Source: an uncultured Clostridia bacterium | Lineage (GTDB): Bacteria; Bacillota; Clostridia; TANB77; CAG-465 | Direction: 5' to 3' | Length of the DNA stretch: 64,000 bases | Assembly: GCA_934149365.1 (NCBI GenBank) | Contig: CAKPEI010000001.1 | Span: 186,001 to 250,000, forward strand | In this document: piece after piece, positions 1 through 8,993 of the stretch | Layout of the letters: each line of letters opens with the position of its first letter | Numbering within the stretch: position 1 is the stretch's first letter | Program-made: the position numbers and the translations under genes | Notes under the pieces: generated by a model | What the model was told of the DNA's origin: nothing | The model's input: only the letters and a program-made list of their open reading frames with translations | Database searches by the model: none

Positions 1-69
1 GATTGGAGGCTACTTTTTTGATGGCTGCAATAATGTACTTAAGAGTCTTAAAAAATTGGAGGAATTATT

Positions 70-531
70 GTGGAGTATTTATTAACAGCAGAGGAATTAG
101 AAAAACTTGAAGGACGGAAAAAAGAGTTAGAAAAAGAAGAAGTTGAGATAGTATCAAAGATAGAACGGTTTGCTAGGGAAAATGAGGGGTATTCAGATAC
201 TTTTGCTTACGAGAGATTAAGGAGAAGGTTAGCTCATGAAATTCCTGAAGAAAAGCAAAGGCTTTGTGAAAAAATCGCAAATGCCAAAGTGATATCTGAT
301 TTAGATGTTAATTTTGATGGTAAAACAGTTTGTGTTGGTGTAAAGGTTACATTAAACTATGATGGTGAAGAAGAGATTTTTTCTATTTTACCTGTTTCTG
401 AAAGTAGCTTTGAAAAGGGCATAGTCTCCTGTAACGCTCCCATTGTAGAACATATAATAGGAAGAAAAAAAGGAGATGTTGTTATGTTCAATGGAATTAC
501 AGTGAAAATAATAGAAATAGAAAAGGCTTAA
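70..531 (+). CDS. GreA/GreB-family transcript cleavage factor
   Basis: A 153-residue protein with GreA architecture. The N-terminal part (about 1-80) is a charged coiled coil starting LTAEELEKLE, with an acidic loop YSDTFAY where GreA has SENAEY. The C-terminal FKBP-like domain (about 85-153) has VGVKVTLNYDGEEEIF and ends IIGRKKGDVVMFNGITVKI, as in GreA (about 158 residues). The family stimulates RNA cleavage in backtracked RNA polymerase. Translation probably starts at GTG 70, seven bases after a GGAGG. It is probably a paralogue of a main GreA, since the tip motif is divergent. It contains two in-frame CGG arginine codons (115 and 166), which are otherwise almost absent from native genes here, so it may be acquired. 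Confidence 0.8.
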   Translation: MEYLLTAEELEKLEGRKKELEKEEVEIVSKIERFARENEGYSDTFAYERLRRRLAHEIPEEKQRLCEKIANAKVISDLDVNFDGKTVCVGVKVTLNYDGEEEIFSILPVSESSFEKGIVSCNAPIVEHIIGRKKGDVVMFNGITVKIIEIEKA

Positions 532-536
532 TATTT

Positions 537-575
537 AAAAGGTGTGTTTAGTTTAGTTACTAGACACACCTTTTT
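537..575 (+). terminator. Intrinsic terminator after the GreA-like gene
   Basis: The arms AAAAGGTGTGT and ACACACCTTTT flank a short loop and are followed by a T run, six bases after the stop codon. Confidence 0.8.
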
Positions 576-581
576 AACTAT

Positions 582-610
582 TTGACAATTTGCTTGAAAT
601 GAAATATACT
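582..610 (+). promoter_or_regulatory. SigA promoter of hisS
   Basis: TTGACA at 582-587, a 17-base spacer and TATACT at 605-610, about 30 bases before the hisS start codon. Both boxes are near consensus. Confidence 0.8.
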
Positions 611-639
611 ATTTATAGTAATTTAAAGGAGAGATAAAA

Positions 640-1956
640 ATGGGTGACAAAATGAAGGTAAAAGCAAGGACACTACCTGGTTTTATGGAACTTATGCCAG
701 ATAAACAAATATTATTTAATAAAATGTATGATAGCATAAGAAAATCTTATGAAAAATTTGGGTTTGTTCCACTGGATACACCAATACTAGAAGCTTCTGA
801 AGTATTACTTGCAAAAGCTGGTGGAGAAACAGAAAAACAAATATATAGATTTACTAAAGGAAATACAGACATGTCAATGAGATTTGATTTAACCGTTCCA
901 CTTGCTAAATATGTAGCTATTAATTACGGACAACTTACATTTCCTTTTAGAAGATATCAATTAAGTAAAGTGTTTAGAGGAGAAAGGCCACAAAAAGGTA
1001 GGTATAGAGAATTTTATCAATGTGATATAGATATAATAGGTGACGGAGAACTTAGTATTTTGAATGATGCTGAAATACCTTCAGTTATATATACTACTTT
1101 TAAAGATTTAGGTTTTGACAAATTTGTTATACATATAAATAATAGAAAACTTTTGAATGGTTTCTTTGAGTATTTAGGACTTAAAGAAAATATATCAGAT
1201 ATTTTAAGAATTGTAGATAAATTAGAAAAAATAGGGGAAGAGGCTGTAAAAGAATGTCTAGCTGAATTAGAAATTGAGGAAAATAAAATAGATGAAATAA
1301 TTAAATTTATTAAGATAGACGGAGCACCTTTAGATATTCTTAATAAGTTAAATAGTTTAGGTATTGACAAAGAGGAGTTTAATCAAGGGCTAGATGAACT
1401 AAGTAAAGTGGTACAAGGCGTAAAAGCATTTGGTATACCTGAAGATAATTTTAAAATAGATTTAAAAATAGCAAGAGGACTTGATTATTATACTGGAACA
1501 GTATATGAAACAATGCTTACAGATTTCCCAGGACTTGGTAGTGTTTGTTCAGGTGGAAGATATGATAATTTGGCAGAGTATTACACTAATAAAAAACTAC
1601 CAGGAGTTGGAATTTCTATAGGACTATCTAGACTATATGATTATTTGCTTTCTGAGAATGTTATAAAACCAGAAGAAAGTAGTACTGCTAAAGCTATAGT
1701 TATACCAATGACAGAAGATATAAATTATGCATTTAATATAGCACAAAAATTAAGGGAAGCAGATATAAATACAGAAGTTTGTTACAATAGAAAGACTGTT
1801 AAAAGTATGTTAAATTATGCAAATAAATTAAAAATTCCTTATGCTGTATTTATTGGCGAGGATGAAATAAAAAATAATCTAGTTACTGTAAAAGATATGA
1901 ATGAGGGAAACCAGCAAACAGTAAATATAGAGGAAGCTATTAATATAATTAAATAA
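640..1956 (+). CDS. hisS: Histidyl-tRNA synthetase
   Basis: Class II synthetase that charges tRNA-His with histidine in the cytoplasm. The protein has 438 residues, slightly longer than the usual 420-430. Motif 2 (FRGERPQKGRYREFYQ, about residues 112-127), the histidine-specific motif ARGLDYYTGT (about 277-287) and a following GGRYDNL are all present. The C-terminal anticodon-binding domain begins near AIVIPMTED. Start ATG 640 follows AAAGGAGA by eight bases and a consensus promoter. It stands alone between terminators. Confidence 0.95.
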   Translation: MGDKMKVKARTLPGFMELMPDKQILFNKMYDSIRKSYEKFGFVPLDTPILEASEVLLAKAGGETEKQIYRFTKGNTDMSMRFDLTVPLAKYVAINYGQLTFPFRRYQLSKVFRGERPQKGRYREFYQCDIDIIGDGELSILNDAEIPSVIYTTFKDLGFDKFVIHINNRKLLNGFFEYLGLKENISDILRIVDKLEKIGEEAVKECLAELEIEENKIDEIIKFIKIDGAPLDILNKLNSLGIDKEEFNQGLDELSKVVQGVKAFGIPEDNFKIDLKIARGLDYYTGTVYETMLTDFPGLGSVCSGGRYDNLAEYYTNKKLPGVGISIGLSRLYDYLLSENVIKPEESSTAKAIVIPMTEDINYAFNIAQKLREADINTEVCYNRKTVKSMLNYANKLKIPYAVFIGEDEIKNNLVTVKDMNEGNQQTVNIEEAINIIK

Positions 1957-1957
1957 T

Positions 1958-1996
1958 AAAAAACATATACTGAAAAAAATCAGTATATGTTTTTTG
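1958..1996 (+). terminator. Bidirectional terminator between hisS and the orphan gene
   Basis: The arms AAAAAACATATACTGA and TCAGTATATGTTTTTT form a long perfect stem with A and T runs on both sides. It can end hisS and the convergent minus-strand gene. Confidence 0.85.
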
Positions 1997-1997
1997 T

Positions 1998-2294
1998 TTA
2001 AATTATCTTTATGATGGCATCCGATAAAATTTGACTTAGTCTTTCTACTTGCCAGTAACCGTTAGAATTCGATATTTTGATTTCAGATGGGAAATATAAA
2101 TACAAATCTCTAATAAAATCAGAGGATAGATGCGATAGGCCGGATGTTTCACATATCTCATCGTGAATATCAAAATTTATACATTTGTTTTGCTCGAATA
2201 TCTTTAATTTTAGAGTGCACCGTCCATCTTTTTTCTTGAGTGATAATACTGAAGCTGGATAAATACCTTTTTCTAAACCATTTTTTTTAACCAT
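1998..2294 (-). CDS. Small hypothetical protein
   Basis: A 98-residue protein I do not recognise. It starts MVKKNGLEKGIYPASV and is basic at the N-terminus, with alternating hydrophobic residues suggesting a small beta-rich domain, and has no membrane segment. Coding is supported by an AGGAGG seven bases before the ATG (read on the minus strand), by a good promoter at 2370-2398 and by the shared terminator. A DGRC stretch contains one in-frame CGG arginine codon, unusual for this window, so it may be of foreign origin. Confidence 0.65.
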   Translation of the reverse strand: MVKKNGLEKGIYPASVLSLKKKDGRCTLKLKIFEQNKCINFDIHDEICETSGLSHLSSDFIRDLYLYFPSEIKISNSNGYWQVERLSQILSDAIIKII

Positions 2295-2369
2295 AACAAA
2301 GCCTCCTAAAAATTTTTTAATATATATTAGCTTCTTTATTAAAAAGAGCTATATAGTTATTTTTTAATT

Positions 2370-2398
2370 ATTATATCATGCAATATGCTTTATGTAAA
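2370..2398 (-). promoter_or_regulatory. SigA promoter of the small orphan gene
   Basis: Read on the minus strand: TTTACA, a 17-base spacer and TATAAT, about 75 bases before the start codon at 2294. The rest of the 2295-2601 gap is A+T-rich and holds no other gene that I can see. Confidence 0.65.
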
Positions 2399-2530
2399 GA
2401 AATAGCGTTGTAATAATACTAATTATATGAATATAAATTTAATTTACAAATTGAAGCTTTTTACACAAAAGGAAAATGTTACTAAAATATTACAATGATG
2501 TATAAAATGTGTTACATGTACTGAAGGTAG

Positions 2531-2559
2531 TGTAAATTGTGCAAGTTTTGTGATAAAAT
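2531..2559 (+). promoter_or_regulatory. Candidate promoter of the pilus operon
   Basis: A weak -35 TGTAAA at 2531, a 17-base spacer, and an extended -10 (TGATAAAAT) ending at 2559, about 42 bases before the first pilus gene. Plausible but not near consensus at -35. Confidence 0.4.
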
Positions 2560-2601
2560 AAAGGAAATTATATGGGAAAGTAGGCATAACTGGGAGGAAA
2601 T

Positions 2602-3396
2602 ATGGAGATAGAACAATTTGTAAATATTGTGTATATGGTATGCTTTTTTATCATAGGTACCTTGTTTGGTAGTTTCTTCACACTTGCAACATACAGAATA
2701 CCTAGAAAACAAGATATAATGGTTAAGAGATCATATTGTCCAAATTGTAAACATGAATTAGGTTTCTTTGACTTAATACCTATATTAAGTTACTTGTTTT
2801 TGGGTGGGAAGTGTAAATATTGTAAAGATAAAATAAGTATAAGATATCCACTTTTTGAACTTGCTAATGGGGTATTCTTTTTAATAACATATATGTTACT
2901 TGGAATTTCATGGATACTTTTTGCTACACTTGCTATATATATTGCAGTATTTCTATTTGTTGGTTCTAACGTAATGAAAAGAAAAATGACAGGGGAAGAA
3001 CTAGAAAAAGTAAACAGCAAAAAAGGTGTATTTAATATAGAAATATTGGTTGCAATTTTTGCCTTTATAATTTATTACATAGCAACTATATATACAACAA
3101 GAAATTATCAAGAAACGTTAAAATTAGCTAAGCTAAGGTCTGATGCTATGAATGTTGCTGTTAATGTTATAGAGGAAAATAAAGCAAAAAGCTTTGCGTT
3201 AATTAATAATGTATATGATAAAAAAGTTCAAGTAGATGGATATACATATCTATATAACTTGAGCGTAGAAGAATACCAAGATGTTTCATCAAATACTAAC
3301 AAGTCAAATGCAAAAAAGATTAGAGTAGATGTAGCATACAAATATGATAGCAAATCATATAATATAGCTTTTCAAACATTGATATATGAGGAGTAA
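2602..3396 (+). CDS. Fusion of prepilin-peptidase N-domain and PilV-like minor pilin
   Basis: A 264-residue membrane protein. Residues 1-100 match the N-terminal domain of A24 prepilin peptidases (PilD): GSFFTLATYRIP, then two CxxC pairs (CPNC, CKYC) around LIPILSYL. The A24 catalytic part with its two aspartates is absent. Instead, from about residue 137, the chain reads KKGVFNIEILVAI, a prepilin-like leader with Gly before the cut and Glu at +5, followed by a PilV-like helix (LRSDAMNVAVNVIEEN) and a beta-rich tail. The N-domain cannot by itself be the peptidase, so one must be encoded elsewhere. Start ATG 2602 follows GGGAGG. It is first in the pilus operon. Confidence 0.75.
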   Translation: MEIEQFVNIVYMVCFFIIGTLFGSFFTLATYRIPRKQDIMVKRSYCPNCKHELGFFDLIPILSYLFLGGKCKYCKDKISIRYPLFELANGVFFLITYMLLGISWILFATLAIYIAVFLFVGSNVMKRKMTGEELEKVNSKKGVFNIEILVAIFAFIIYYIATIYTTRNYQETLKLAKLRSDAMNVAVNVIEENKAKSFALINNVYDKKVQVDGYTYLYNLSVEEYQDVSSNTNKSNAKKIRVDVAYKYDSKSYNIAFQTLIYEE

Positions 3397-3400
3397 GAAT

Positions 3401-4537
3401 ATGAGTTTAAAAAGTAAAAGAGGTATAACAGTAACATCAATAATGGTATATGTACTACTTTTCTTTGCGTTTACAACTATAGCTACTGTTATTTCTTCAA
3501 GATTTAACAAAAATTTGTTTAATGATAGAGGAAATGCTATTAATGTTACTGCAATTAACAAGTTAGAGTACAATTTAATAGATAGTGCATCAAATAGCTA
3601 TAACGTAGATGTAGTAGCAAATGGAAATAATAGAACGTTAACATTTTCTAATTCGGATGTATATGTATTTGATAATGATAATAACGTAATATACAAAAAT
3701 GGTGGAAAATTAGTTAAGTTTGTAAAAGAAAGTAAAGTTAAAATTCAAGAAGATGTTATAGCCATTGACTTAACTTTAAATAAATATACAAATGAGGTTT
3801 CAAGAAGTATAAAAGTAAAATGTTCTTCAAAGATTAATAGTACCTCATATTTAAGTGAAGGCTTGGTAGCACAATATGACGGAATAAAAAATACTAACTT
3901 AGGACATGATAATTCTTCTTTAGTTTGGCAAGATATATCAGGTAGTAATGTACAAGCTGAATTTAATGATTATGTAAAAAATAATGGTGTTGAGAATTAT
4001 TGGAAAGATGATGGAATTTATTTCACTAAGCAAAAAGATACGAGTGACTATCAAAGAGTAGGTGGAACTACTACTTATGCAGGAAATATATATTCTGCAA
4101 TGACTTTTGAAATCACTATGACGAATTTGTCTGATTTAGGAACAGGCGGGACAGACTATATGTATCCTTTATATATTAGACAGACAGATGGATCAGCTAT
4201 ATTGTTTTTTGGTATAAGGAAAAATGTATCGCTTATGTATAGATCAGGCCATAATACCGTGTTTAATAATACAAAAATTAATGTGCTTAAAAATCATAAA
4301 TATACATTTACTTTTGTACAAGAAAACTTAACCACTAGAGCACTTTATATAAATGGTGCGTTGATACAACGAACTACTGGCCTTGCTTTAGATAGCATTA
4401 TATTTGGCCAGATACTTATGCAAAGTCACCAAAATGGTTCGTATATAATCAATAGTTTAAGAGTATATGACAGAGCACTTAGTGCAAATGAAGTGTTACA
4501 AAACTACAATGTAGATGTATTAAGATTTGGAAATTAG
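3401..4537 (+). CDS. Minor pilin with a C-terminal LamG-like lectin domain
   Basis: About 378 residues from ATG 3401, chosen because GAGGAG lies seven bases before it; an in-frame ATG at 3386 overlaps that site. The N-terminus KSKRGITVTSIMVYVLLFF is a class III-like pilin signal (basic, Gly, long hydrophobic helix). The middle resembles PilW-type minor pilins. From about residue 160, GLVAQYDGIKN to the end LRVYDRALSANEVLQNYN is a LamG/concanavalin-like jelly-roll. It is likely an adhesive pilus subunit exposed on the surface. It lies four bases after the preceding gene. Confidence 0.7.
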   Translation: MSLKSKRGITVTSIMVYVLLFFAFTTIATVISSRFNKNLFNDRGNAINVTAINKLEYNLIDSASNSYNVDVVANGNNRTLTFSNSDVYVFDNDNNVIYKNGGKLVKFVKESKVKIQEDVIAIDLTLNKYTNEVSRSIKVKCSSKINSTSYLSEGLVAQYDGIKNTNLGHDNSSLVWQDISGSNVQAEFNDYVKNNGVENYWKDDGIYFTKQKDTSDYQRVGGTTTYAGNIYSAMTFEITMTNLSDLGTGGTDYMYPLYIRQTDGSAILFFGIRKNVSLMYRSGHNTVFNNTKINVLKNHKYTFTFVQENLTTRALYINGALIQRTTGLALDSIIFGQILMQSHQNGSYIINSLRVYDRALSANEVLQNYNVDVLRFGN

Positions 4538-4546
4538 GAGGCTTGT

Positions 4547-4744
4547 ATGAAAGATAAAATAAGTAAATTAAAAGGTTCAGGAACTCTTATTGTTATAATA
4601 TCTGCAATTGTGTTTATGACATATGCAACTTCTACATTTTCAGATGTAAGGCATATGAAGTATATGCAGGAAAAATATGAAGATAATATTAGAGAGATAT
4701 ATGAAAAAGATTTAAATGAATTAAATGAGGAAGATTATAGATAA
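4547..4744 (+). CDS. Small PilX/ComGG-like pilus protein
   Basis: A 65-residue protein with one hydrophobic segment (GTLIVIISAIVFMTYATS) after a basic KLKGSG leader, followed by a charged helix. The leader plus helix resembles the N-terminal part of PilX-type minor pilins, but no globular domain follows. TTAGGAGG precedes the ATG. Its position between the LamG pilin and pilB supports a role in pilus assembly. The function is inferred from context. Confidence 0.55.
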   Translation: MKDKISKLKGSGTLIVIISAIVFMTYATSTFSDVRHMKYMQEKYEDNIREIYEKDLNELNEEDYR

Positions 4745-4778
4745 TATGAATATTAAATGGTTGGAGGTATAGAGTATT

Positions 4779-6416
4779 ATGTTTGAAAATATTAAAAGTA
4801 GAAGAAGCCCTTTAGGTACAGAACTTATAAATAAAGGGCTTATAACGGAAAAGCAACTAGATGAAGTTTTAAATTATCAAAAAGACCATCCTGAATTTAA
4901 AATAGGAGAGGTAGTAGACATTTTAAATATGTGTGATAAAAAAAGACTTTTATCAGTTGTAGCAGAACAATTAAAACAAAAGAGTGTAGATTTATCACAA
5001 GGAATTTCAATAGAATATACAGAGTTTTTACCTAGAGATGTTGTTATAAATAACAAGGCATTCCCTTTTGCTATAGATGGAACAACTGTTAAGGTAGCTT
5101 TCTCTGATCCGCTTGATGAAAAGGCTACAAATGAAGTAAAACTTCTTTTAGTTAATAAAGGTTTCCAAATGGAAAAATATTATACTTTGTATTCAATGAT
5201 TATGGAACAAATTCAAGATGTAAAAAATGTTCAGGATAAGTTCGTTGATACTAAGGAAAAAGATACTACTGTACTTGTTGATAATATTATTCTTACTGCA
5301 ATGAAACAAAGAGCAAGTGATATTCATATCGAGCCTATGGAAAAGAAAGTAAGAATACGTTATAGAATAGATGGTGAAATGATAGAAGTATCAGAACTTC
5401 CAAAATCAAGACAAGGTGTTTTAACAGGAAGACTAAAATCTATATCTAACATGCACCAAGAAATAACAACAGACCAAGATGGTAGAATAAATTCATATGA
5501 TAATTATAGTATTCGTGTATCTACTCAAAAAAACATAAATGGTGAGAAGTTCGTTCTAAGACTTTTGAAAAAGAATGCAAATATACGTACACTAGAAGAT
5601 TTAGGCTTTCCAAGTGATGATAAACTTGTTAAAACAGCCTTTGATAAGAAAAATGGTATAATACTTTTATGTGCCCCAACTGGTGAAGGTAAAACAACAA
5701 CATTGTATAGTATATTAGATTATTTAAACACTCCTAATATAAACGTTGTAACAATAGAGGACCCAGTTGAAATAAGAATGTCTGGCGTAAATCAAGTAGA
5801 GATAGGGCATGATACATCATTTGCAGGTGCTTTAAGAACTGTTTTAAGACAGGACCCAAACATTATACTAGTAGGAGAGATAAGAGATAGAGAAACAGCA
5901 CAAACAGCTATTGAGTCAGGTCAAACAGGACACTTGGTTTTAAGTACTATACATACTATAAATGCAATAGAGGCAATAACAAGAATAAGAAAGATGGGAA
6001 TATCTGATTATGATGTTGCTTCAACATTTGTTACAGTTATATCTCAAAGACTTATACGTAGACTTTGCAACAAGTGTAAAAAGCCACATAAAATCACGGA
6101 AGAAGAGAAGAAGTATATAGAAAGAGTTGAAAAGGTGACTGGGGCAAAATTTGATTTGGAAAAAGCAAAAATGTATGAACCAGTAGGGTGTGAAGAGTGC
6201 TCTAACCTTGGATATTTTGAAAGAATAGGTGCTTTTGAAATATTGTATATAGATGAGTATTTAAAAGAAATGATATCAGAAAGTAAATCATCAATTGATA
6301 TCAAAAAATATGCAATTGAAAATACTCAGTATAAACCGTTGATTGTTGACGCTATTAATAAATGTCTTCAAGGTATAACAACAATAGACGAAATTCAAAA
6401 GAAAATGAGTATTTAG
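4779..6416 (+). CDS. pilB: Type IV pilus extension ATPase PilB (GspE family)
   Basis: 545 residues. An MshEN-like N-domain (about 10-150) is followed by the GspE ATPase core. This contains ASDIHIEP, Walker A APTGEGKTTT (about 300-309, with Glu in place of the common Ser), Walker B IILVGEIRDRE (about 361-371), the HTINA box and a zinc-binding pair CNKC (about 429) and CEEC (about 470). The hexameric cytoplasmic motor drives pilin polymerisation on the PilC platform. The gene is followed by pilT and pilC in one operon. Confidence 0.93.
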   Translation: MFENIKSRRSPLGTELINKGLITEKQLDEVLNYQKDHPEFKIGEVVDILNMCDKKRLLSVVAEQLKQKSVDLSQGISIEYTEFLPRDVVINNKAFPFAIDGTTVKVAFSDPLDEKATNEVKLLLVNKGFQMEKYYTLYSMIMEQIQDVKNVQDKFVDTKEKDTTVLVDNIILTAMKQRASDIHIEPMEKKVRIRYRIDGEMIEVSELPKSRQGVLTGRLKSISNMHQEITTDQDGRINSYDNYSIRVSTQKNINGEKFVLRLLKKNANIRTLEDLGFPSDDKLVKTAFDKKNGIILLCAPTGEGKTTTLYSILDYLNTPNINVVTIEDPVEIRMSGVNQVEIGHDTSFAGALRTVLRQDPNIILVGEIRDRETAQTAIESGQTGHLVLSTIHTINAIEAITRIRKMGISDYDVASTFVTVISQRLIRRLCNKCKKPHKITEEEKKYIERVEKVTGAKFDLEKAKMYEPVGCEECSNLGYFERIGAFEILYIDEYLKEMISESKSSIDIKKYAIENTQYKPLIVDAINKCLQGITTIDEIQKKMSI

Positions 6417-6435
6417 AATATATAAAAGGGGTATT

Positions 6436-7521
6436 ATGGAAAAGTTTTTTAAGATTTTGGATACAGCATTAATGTTATCTGCATCTGATATACACTTGTT
6501 AAATGGAAAATCACCAGTATTTAGAGTAGAAAAAAAGCTTGTAGAATACAAAGATATTGAGCCACTTACAAAATATGATTTAGAAGGTTTAATGGAATAT
6601 CTTGTTGATAATAGTTTAGAATTAGTTGATATATTTGAAAGTTCTAAAAAGCTGGATATTTCCTATGAATACATGGGAAAGAGATTTAGAGTAAATGCTA
6701 GTATGGCATTTGGAGTTCCAACATTTTCTATAAGAATAATTGAAAACGAGGAAATAGATATAGAAAAATTTAGACTGGGAACATTAATAAACACTATAAA
6801 GAAGTTTAATACTGGCTTGGTTCTGATAACGGGTAAAGTAAATTCTGGTAAGTCAACAACTTTAAACGCATATGTTCAAAGTATAAACAAGGAAAAAAGT
6901 AAAAAGATTGTTATGCTAGAAGAGCCTATTGAACACAGACATACTTCAGATAAGTGTATTATAGTTCAAAAAGAAGTTGGTAAAACGGGGGATGTACCGT
7001 CATATTATGATGGCGTTATAAATCTTTTAAGAGAAGATTCAGATATAGCTATAGTAGGAGAAATAAGAGATAGACAAACTATGGATGCAGTACTTGATTT
7101 AGCAGAGTCAGGAACATTGGTAATTGGTACTTTGCATACAAGGTCTTGTGGTGAAACTTTAGATAGAATATTAGGGCTATATAGTCCTAGTGAACAAAAG
7201 TCTATCAAATATATATTATCTACAGTTTTAAAAGCCATAGTATCACAAAAATTAGTAAAAGATAAAGAAGAACACATTATTTTAGTACCAGAAATAATGA
7301 TTACTAATTCAACAATTGCTGCCCTTATAAGGCAAGAAAACTTTAGCATTTCAGAAATACAAGATGCAATAGATATAAAAAGTGAAAAAGGCATGATAAG
7401 TTTTGAAAGGTCATTTGCTAAATTGTATAAAGATGGTATAATATCATTAGAAAGTATAAGGGAAAATGTTGAAGACGATAGATATGACTATATAATGAGA
7501 TTAATAGGAGGGGATATTTAG
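6436..7521 (+). CDS. pilT: Type IV pilus retraction ATPase PilT
   Basis: 361 residues with PilT organisation: N-terminal SASDIHLLNG, Walker A GKVNSGKST (about 131-139, where most PilT read GPTGSGKST), Walker B IAIVGEIRDRQT (about 203-214) and the histidine box GTLHT (about 231). It powers pilus disassembly, so this pilus is probably retractile. The stop codon overlaps the pilC GTG start by one base, so the two are translationally coupled. Confidence 0.9.
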   Translation: MEKFFKILDTALMLSASDIHLLNGKSPVFRVEKKLVEYKDIEPLTKYDLEGLMEYLVDNSLELVDIFESSKKLDISYEYMGKRFRVNASMAFGVPTFSIRIIENEEIDIEKFRLGTLINTIKKFNTGLVLITGKVNSGKSTTLNAYVQSINKEKSKKIVMLEEPIEHRHTSDKCIIVQKEVGKTGDVPSYYDGVINLLREDSDIAIVGEIRDRQTMDAVLDLAESGTLVIGTLHTRSCGETLDRILGLYSPSEQKSIKYILSTVLKAIVSQKLVKDKEEHIILVPEIMITNSTIAALIRQENFSISEIQDAIDIKSEKGMISFERSFAKLYKDGIISLESIRENVEDDRYDYIMRLIGGDI

Positions 7522-8876
7522 TGCCTGATTTTAAATATAGAGCAGTTTTAAGAAATGGAAAAATAATTAGGGGTATACTTACTGCTAAGTCTAAATCAGA
7601 TGTAATACAAATGATTAAGGATACTAAAATGACTCCTATATCAATTAATGCTAAAAAGATTAAAAGACCTGCTGTTCAGAAAAAAAAGATAGATTTTAAT
7701 AAACTTGGAAAGGTTGCAAATAAAAATAGTGAAAAATTAAAGAAGGTTGCACTTAGTAATAAAGGAGGTCCACAAAAATCTAAACTTGCCTCAATTCTTA
7801 CATCTGATGTAAGCTTGGGAGGAGGAGTAAAGCCAAAAGATGTCCTTATATTTACTAATGCACTATACATACTAAAAAAAGCTAAATTTAACAACATAAC
7901 AGCTTTAGAGTCAGTATATAATAGTACCGAAAATAAAAAATTAAGAGATATTATAGAAGAAATGATGATAGGTGTTGAATCCGGAGAAACGATGTATTCG
8001 ACAATGGTAAAATACCCAAATGTATTCCCACCACTTTATGCAAACTTTGTTAAAGTTGGTGAAGAATCTGGTTCACTTGATAATGCACTTCAATATGGAA
8101 GACAATACATGGAAAGTAGTATGAAACTTAGAAAAACAATAAGAGGAATACTTATACCTAAAATATTACAATTCGTACTTATTGTTGGTGGTATGATGGT
8201 AGCTTTACTTTTTGGAGCACCTATGATAGAAAATGTGTATGACATGTTTGGATCAGACAAACAACTTCCAGCAGCAACACAAGTTGCTATATCTATATCA
8301 AAATGGCTAGTTTCAAACTGGTATATTGTTCTTGGTGTTATAATGGCAATATTCTTAATCTACAAGATATATGTTGCAACACCTATAGGAAGATATAACG
8401 TAGATAAAATTAAAATTAAATTTCCAGTGTTTGGTAAACTTAACTTAAATATACTTACAAATAAATTCTTCCAAGCTATGTCACTTAACATGAAAAACGG
8501 TATGAGAATACAGGATAGTTTGGAGATTTCAAAAAGTGTTACGAATAATTATTATTTTCTAGCACTTATAGAAACAGGCAAAAACAATTTGTTGTCAGGA
8601 GGTTCATGGATAGAACCATTTGAAATAGAAGGTGCGTTTACACCGATGACAATAGAAATGCTTGATATAGGTATGAAAACAGATTTGGTTGAAATGATGG
8701 GAAAAATAGAAGAATATGTTGAAGAAGAAATAAATGAAGCAATTGCTGCTACCGTTAAGGCTCTTCCAGATATTATGTATGTGTTTATAGGTATAGTGCT
8801 TATATTCTTTGTAATAACAGTAATGATGCCACTTATAGATGTATACATGGGAGGTTTCTTGATGGAAGGAATGTAA
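7521..8876 (+). CDS. pilC: Type IV pilus inner-membrane platform protein PilC (GspF family)
   Basis: 451 residues with a GTG start that overlaps the pilT stop; GGAGGGG lies upstream. There are two T2SSF cytoplasmic domains. The first has GVESGETMYSTM and FVKVGEESGSLDNAL (about 155-190). Membrane segments lie near 211-232, 266-285 and 415-440. A basic Lys-rich linker (about 45-80) is longer than usual. The family anchors the motor ATPases and the growing pilus. It is the last gene before a terminator. Confidence 0.92.
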   Translation: MPDFKYRAVLRNGKIIRGILTAKSKSDVIQMIKDTKMTPISINAKKIKRPAVQKKKIDFNKLGKVANKNSEKLKKVALSNKGGPQKSKLASILTSDVSLGGGVKPKDVLIFTNALYILKKAKFNNITALESVYNSTENKKLRDIIEEMMIGVESGETMYSTMVKYPNVFPPLYANFVKVGEESGSLDNALQYGRQYMESSMKLRKTIRGILIPKILQFVLIVGGMMVALLFGAPMIENVYDMFGSDKQLPAATQVAISISKWLVSNWYIVLGVIMAIFLIYKIYVATPIGRYNVDKIKIKFPVFGKLNLNILTNKFFQAMSLNMKNGMRIQDSLEISKSVTNNYYFLALIETGKNNLLSGGSWIEPFEIEGAFTPMTIEMLDIGMKTDLVEMMGKIEEYVEEEINEAIAATVKALPDIMYVFIGIVLIFFVITVMMPLIDVYMGGFLMEGM

Positions 8877-8921
8877 AGAAAAAACTAAATGATTATGTAG
8901 TAGCTATATGTTAATAAAATT

Positions 8922-8959
8922 AAAATAGCTATGTGCAGGTAATAGTACATAGCTATTTT
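8922..8959 (+). terminator. Terminator of the pilus assembly operon
   Basis: A 13-base perfect inverted repeat, AAAATAGCTATGT and ACATAGCTATTTT, separated by 12 bases. It separates pilC from the first large pilin. Confidence 0.75.
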
Positions 8960-8993
8960 GCTTGTGTATAAGAAAGCAGAAAGAGGTAGAGAT

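Noticed and set aside
8958..8993. TTG 8958 as the start of pilin 1
   Set aside because: It lies in the terminator stem and would add residues before a normal prepilin leader; ATG 8994 has a good ribosome site.
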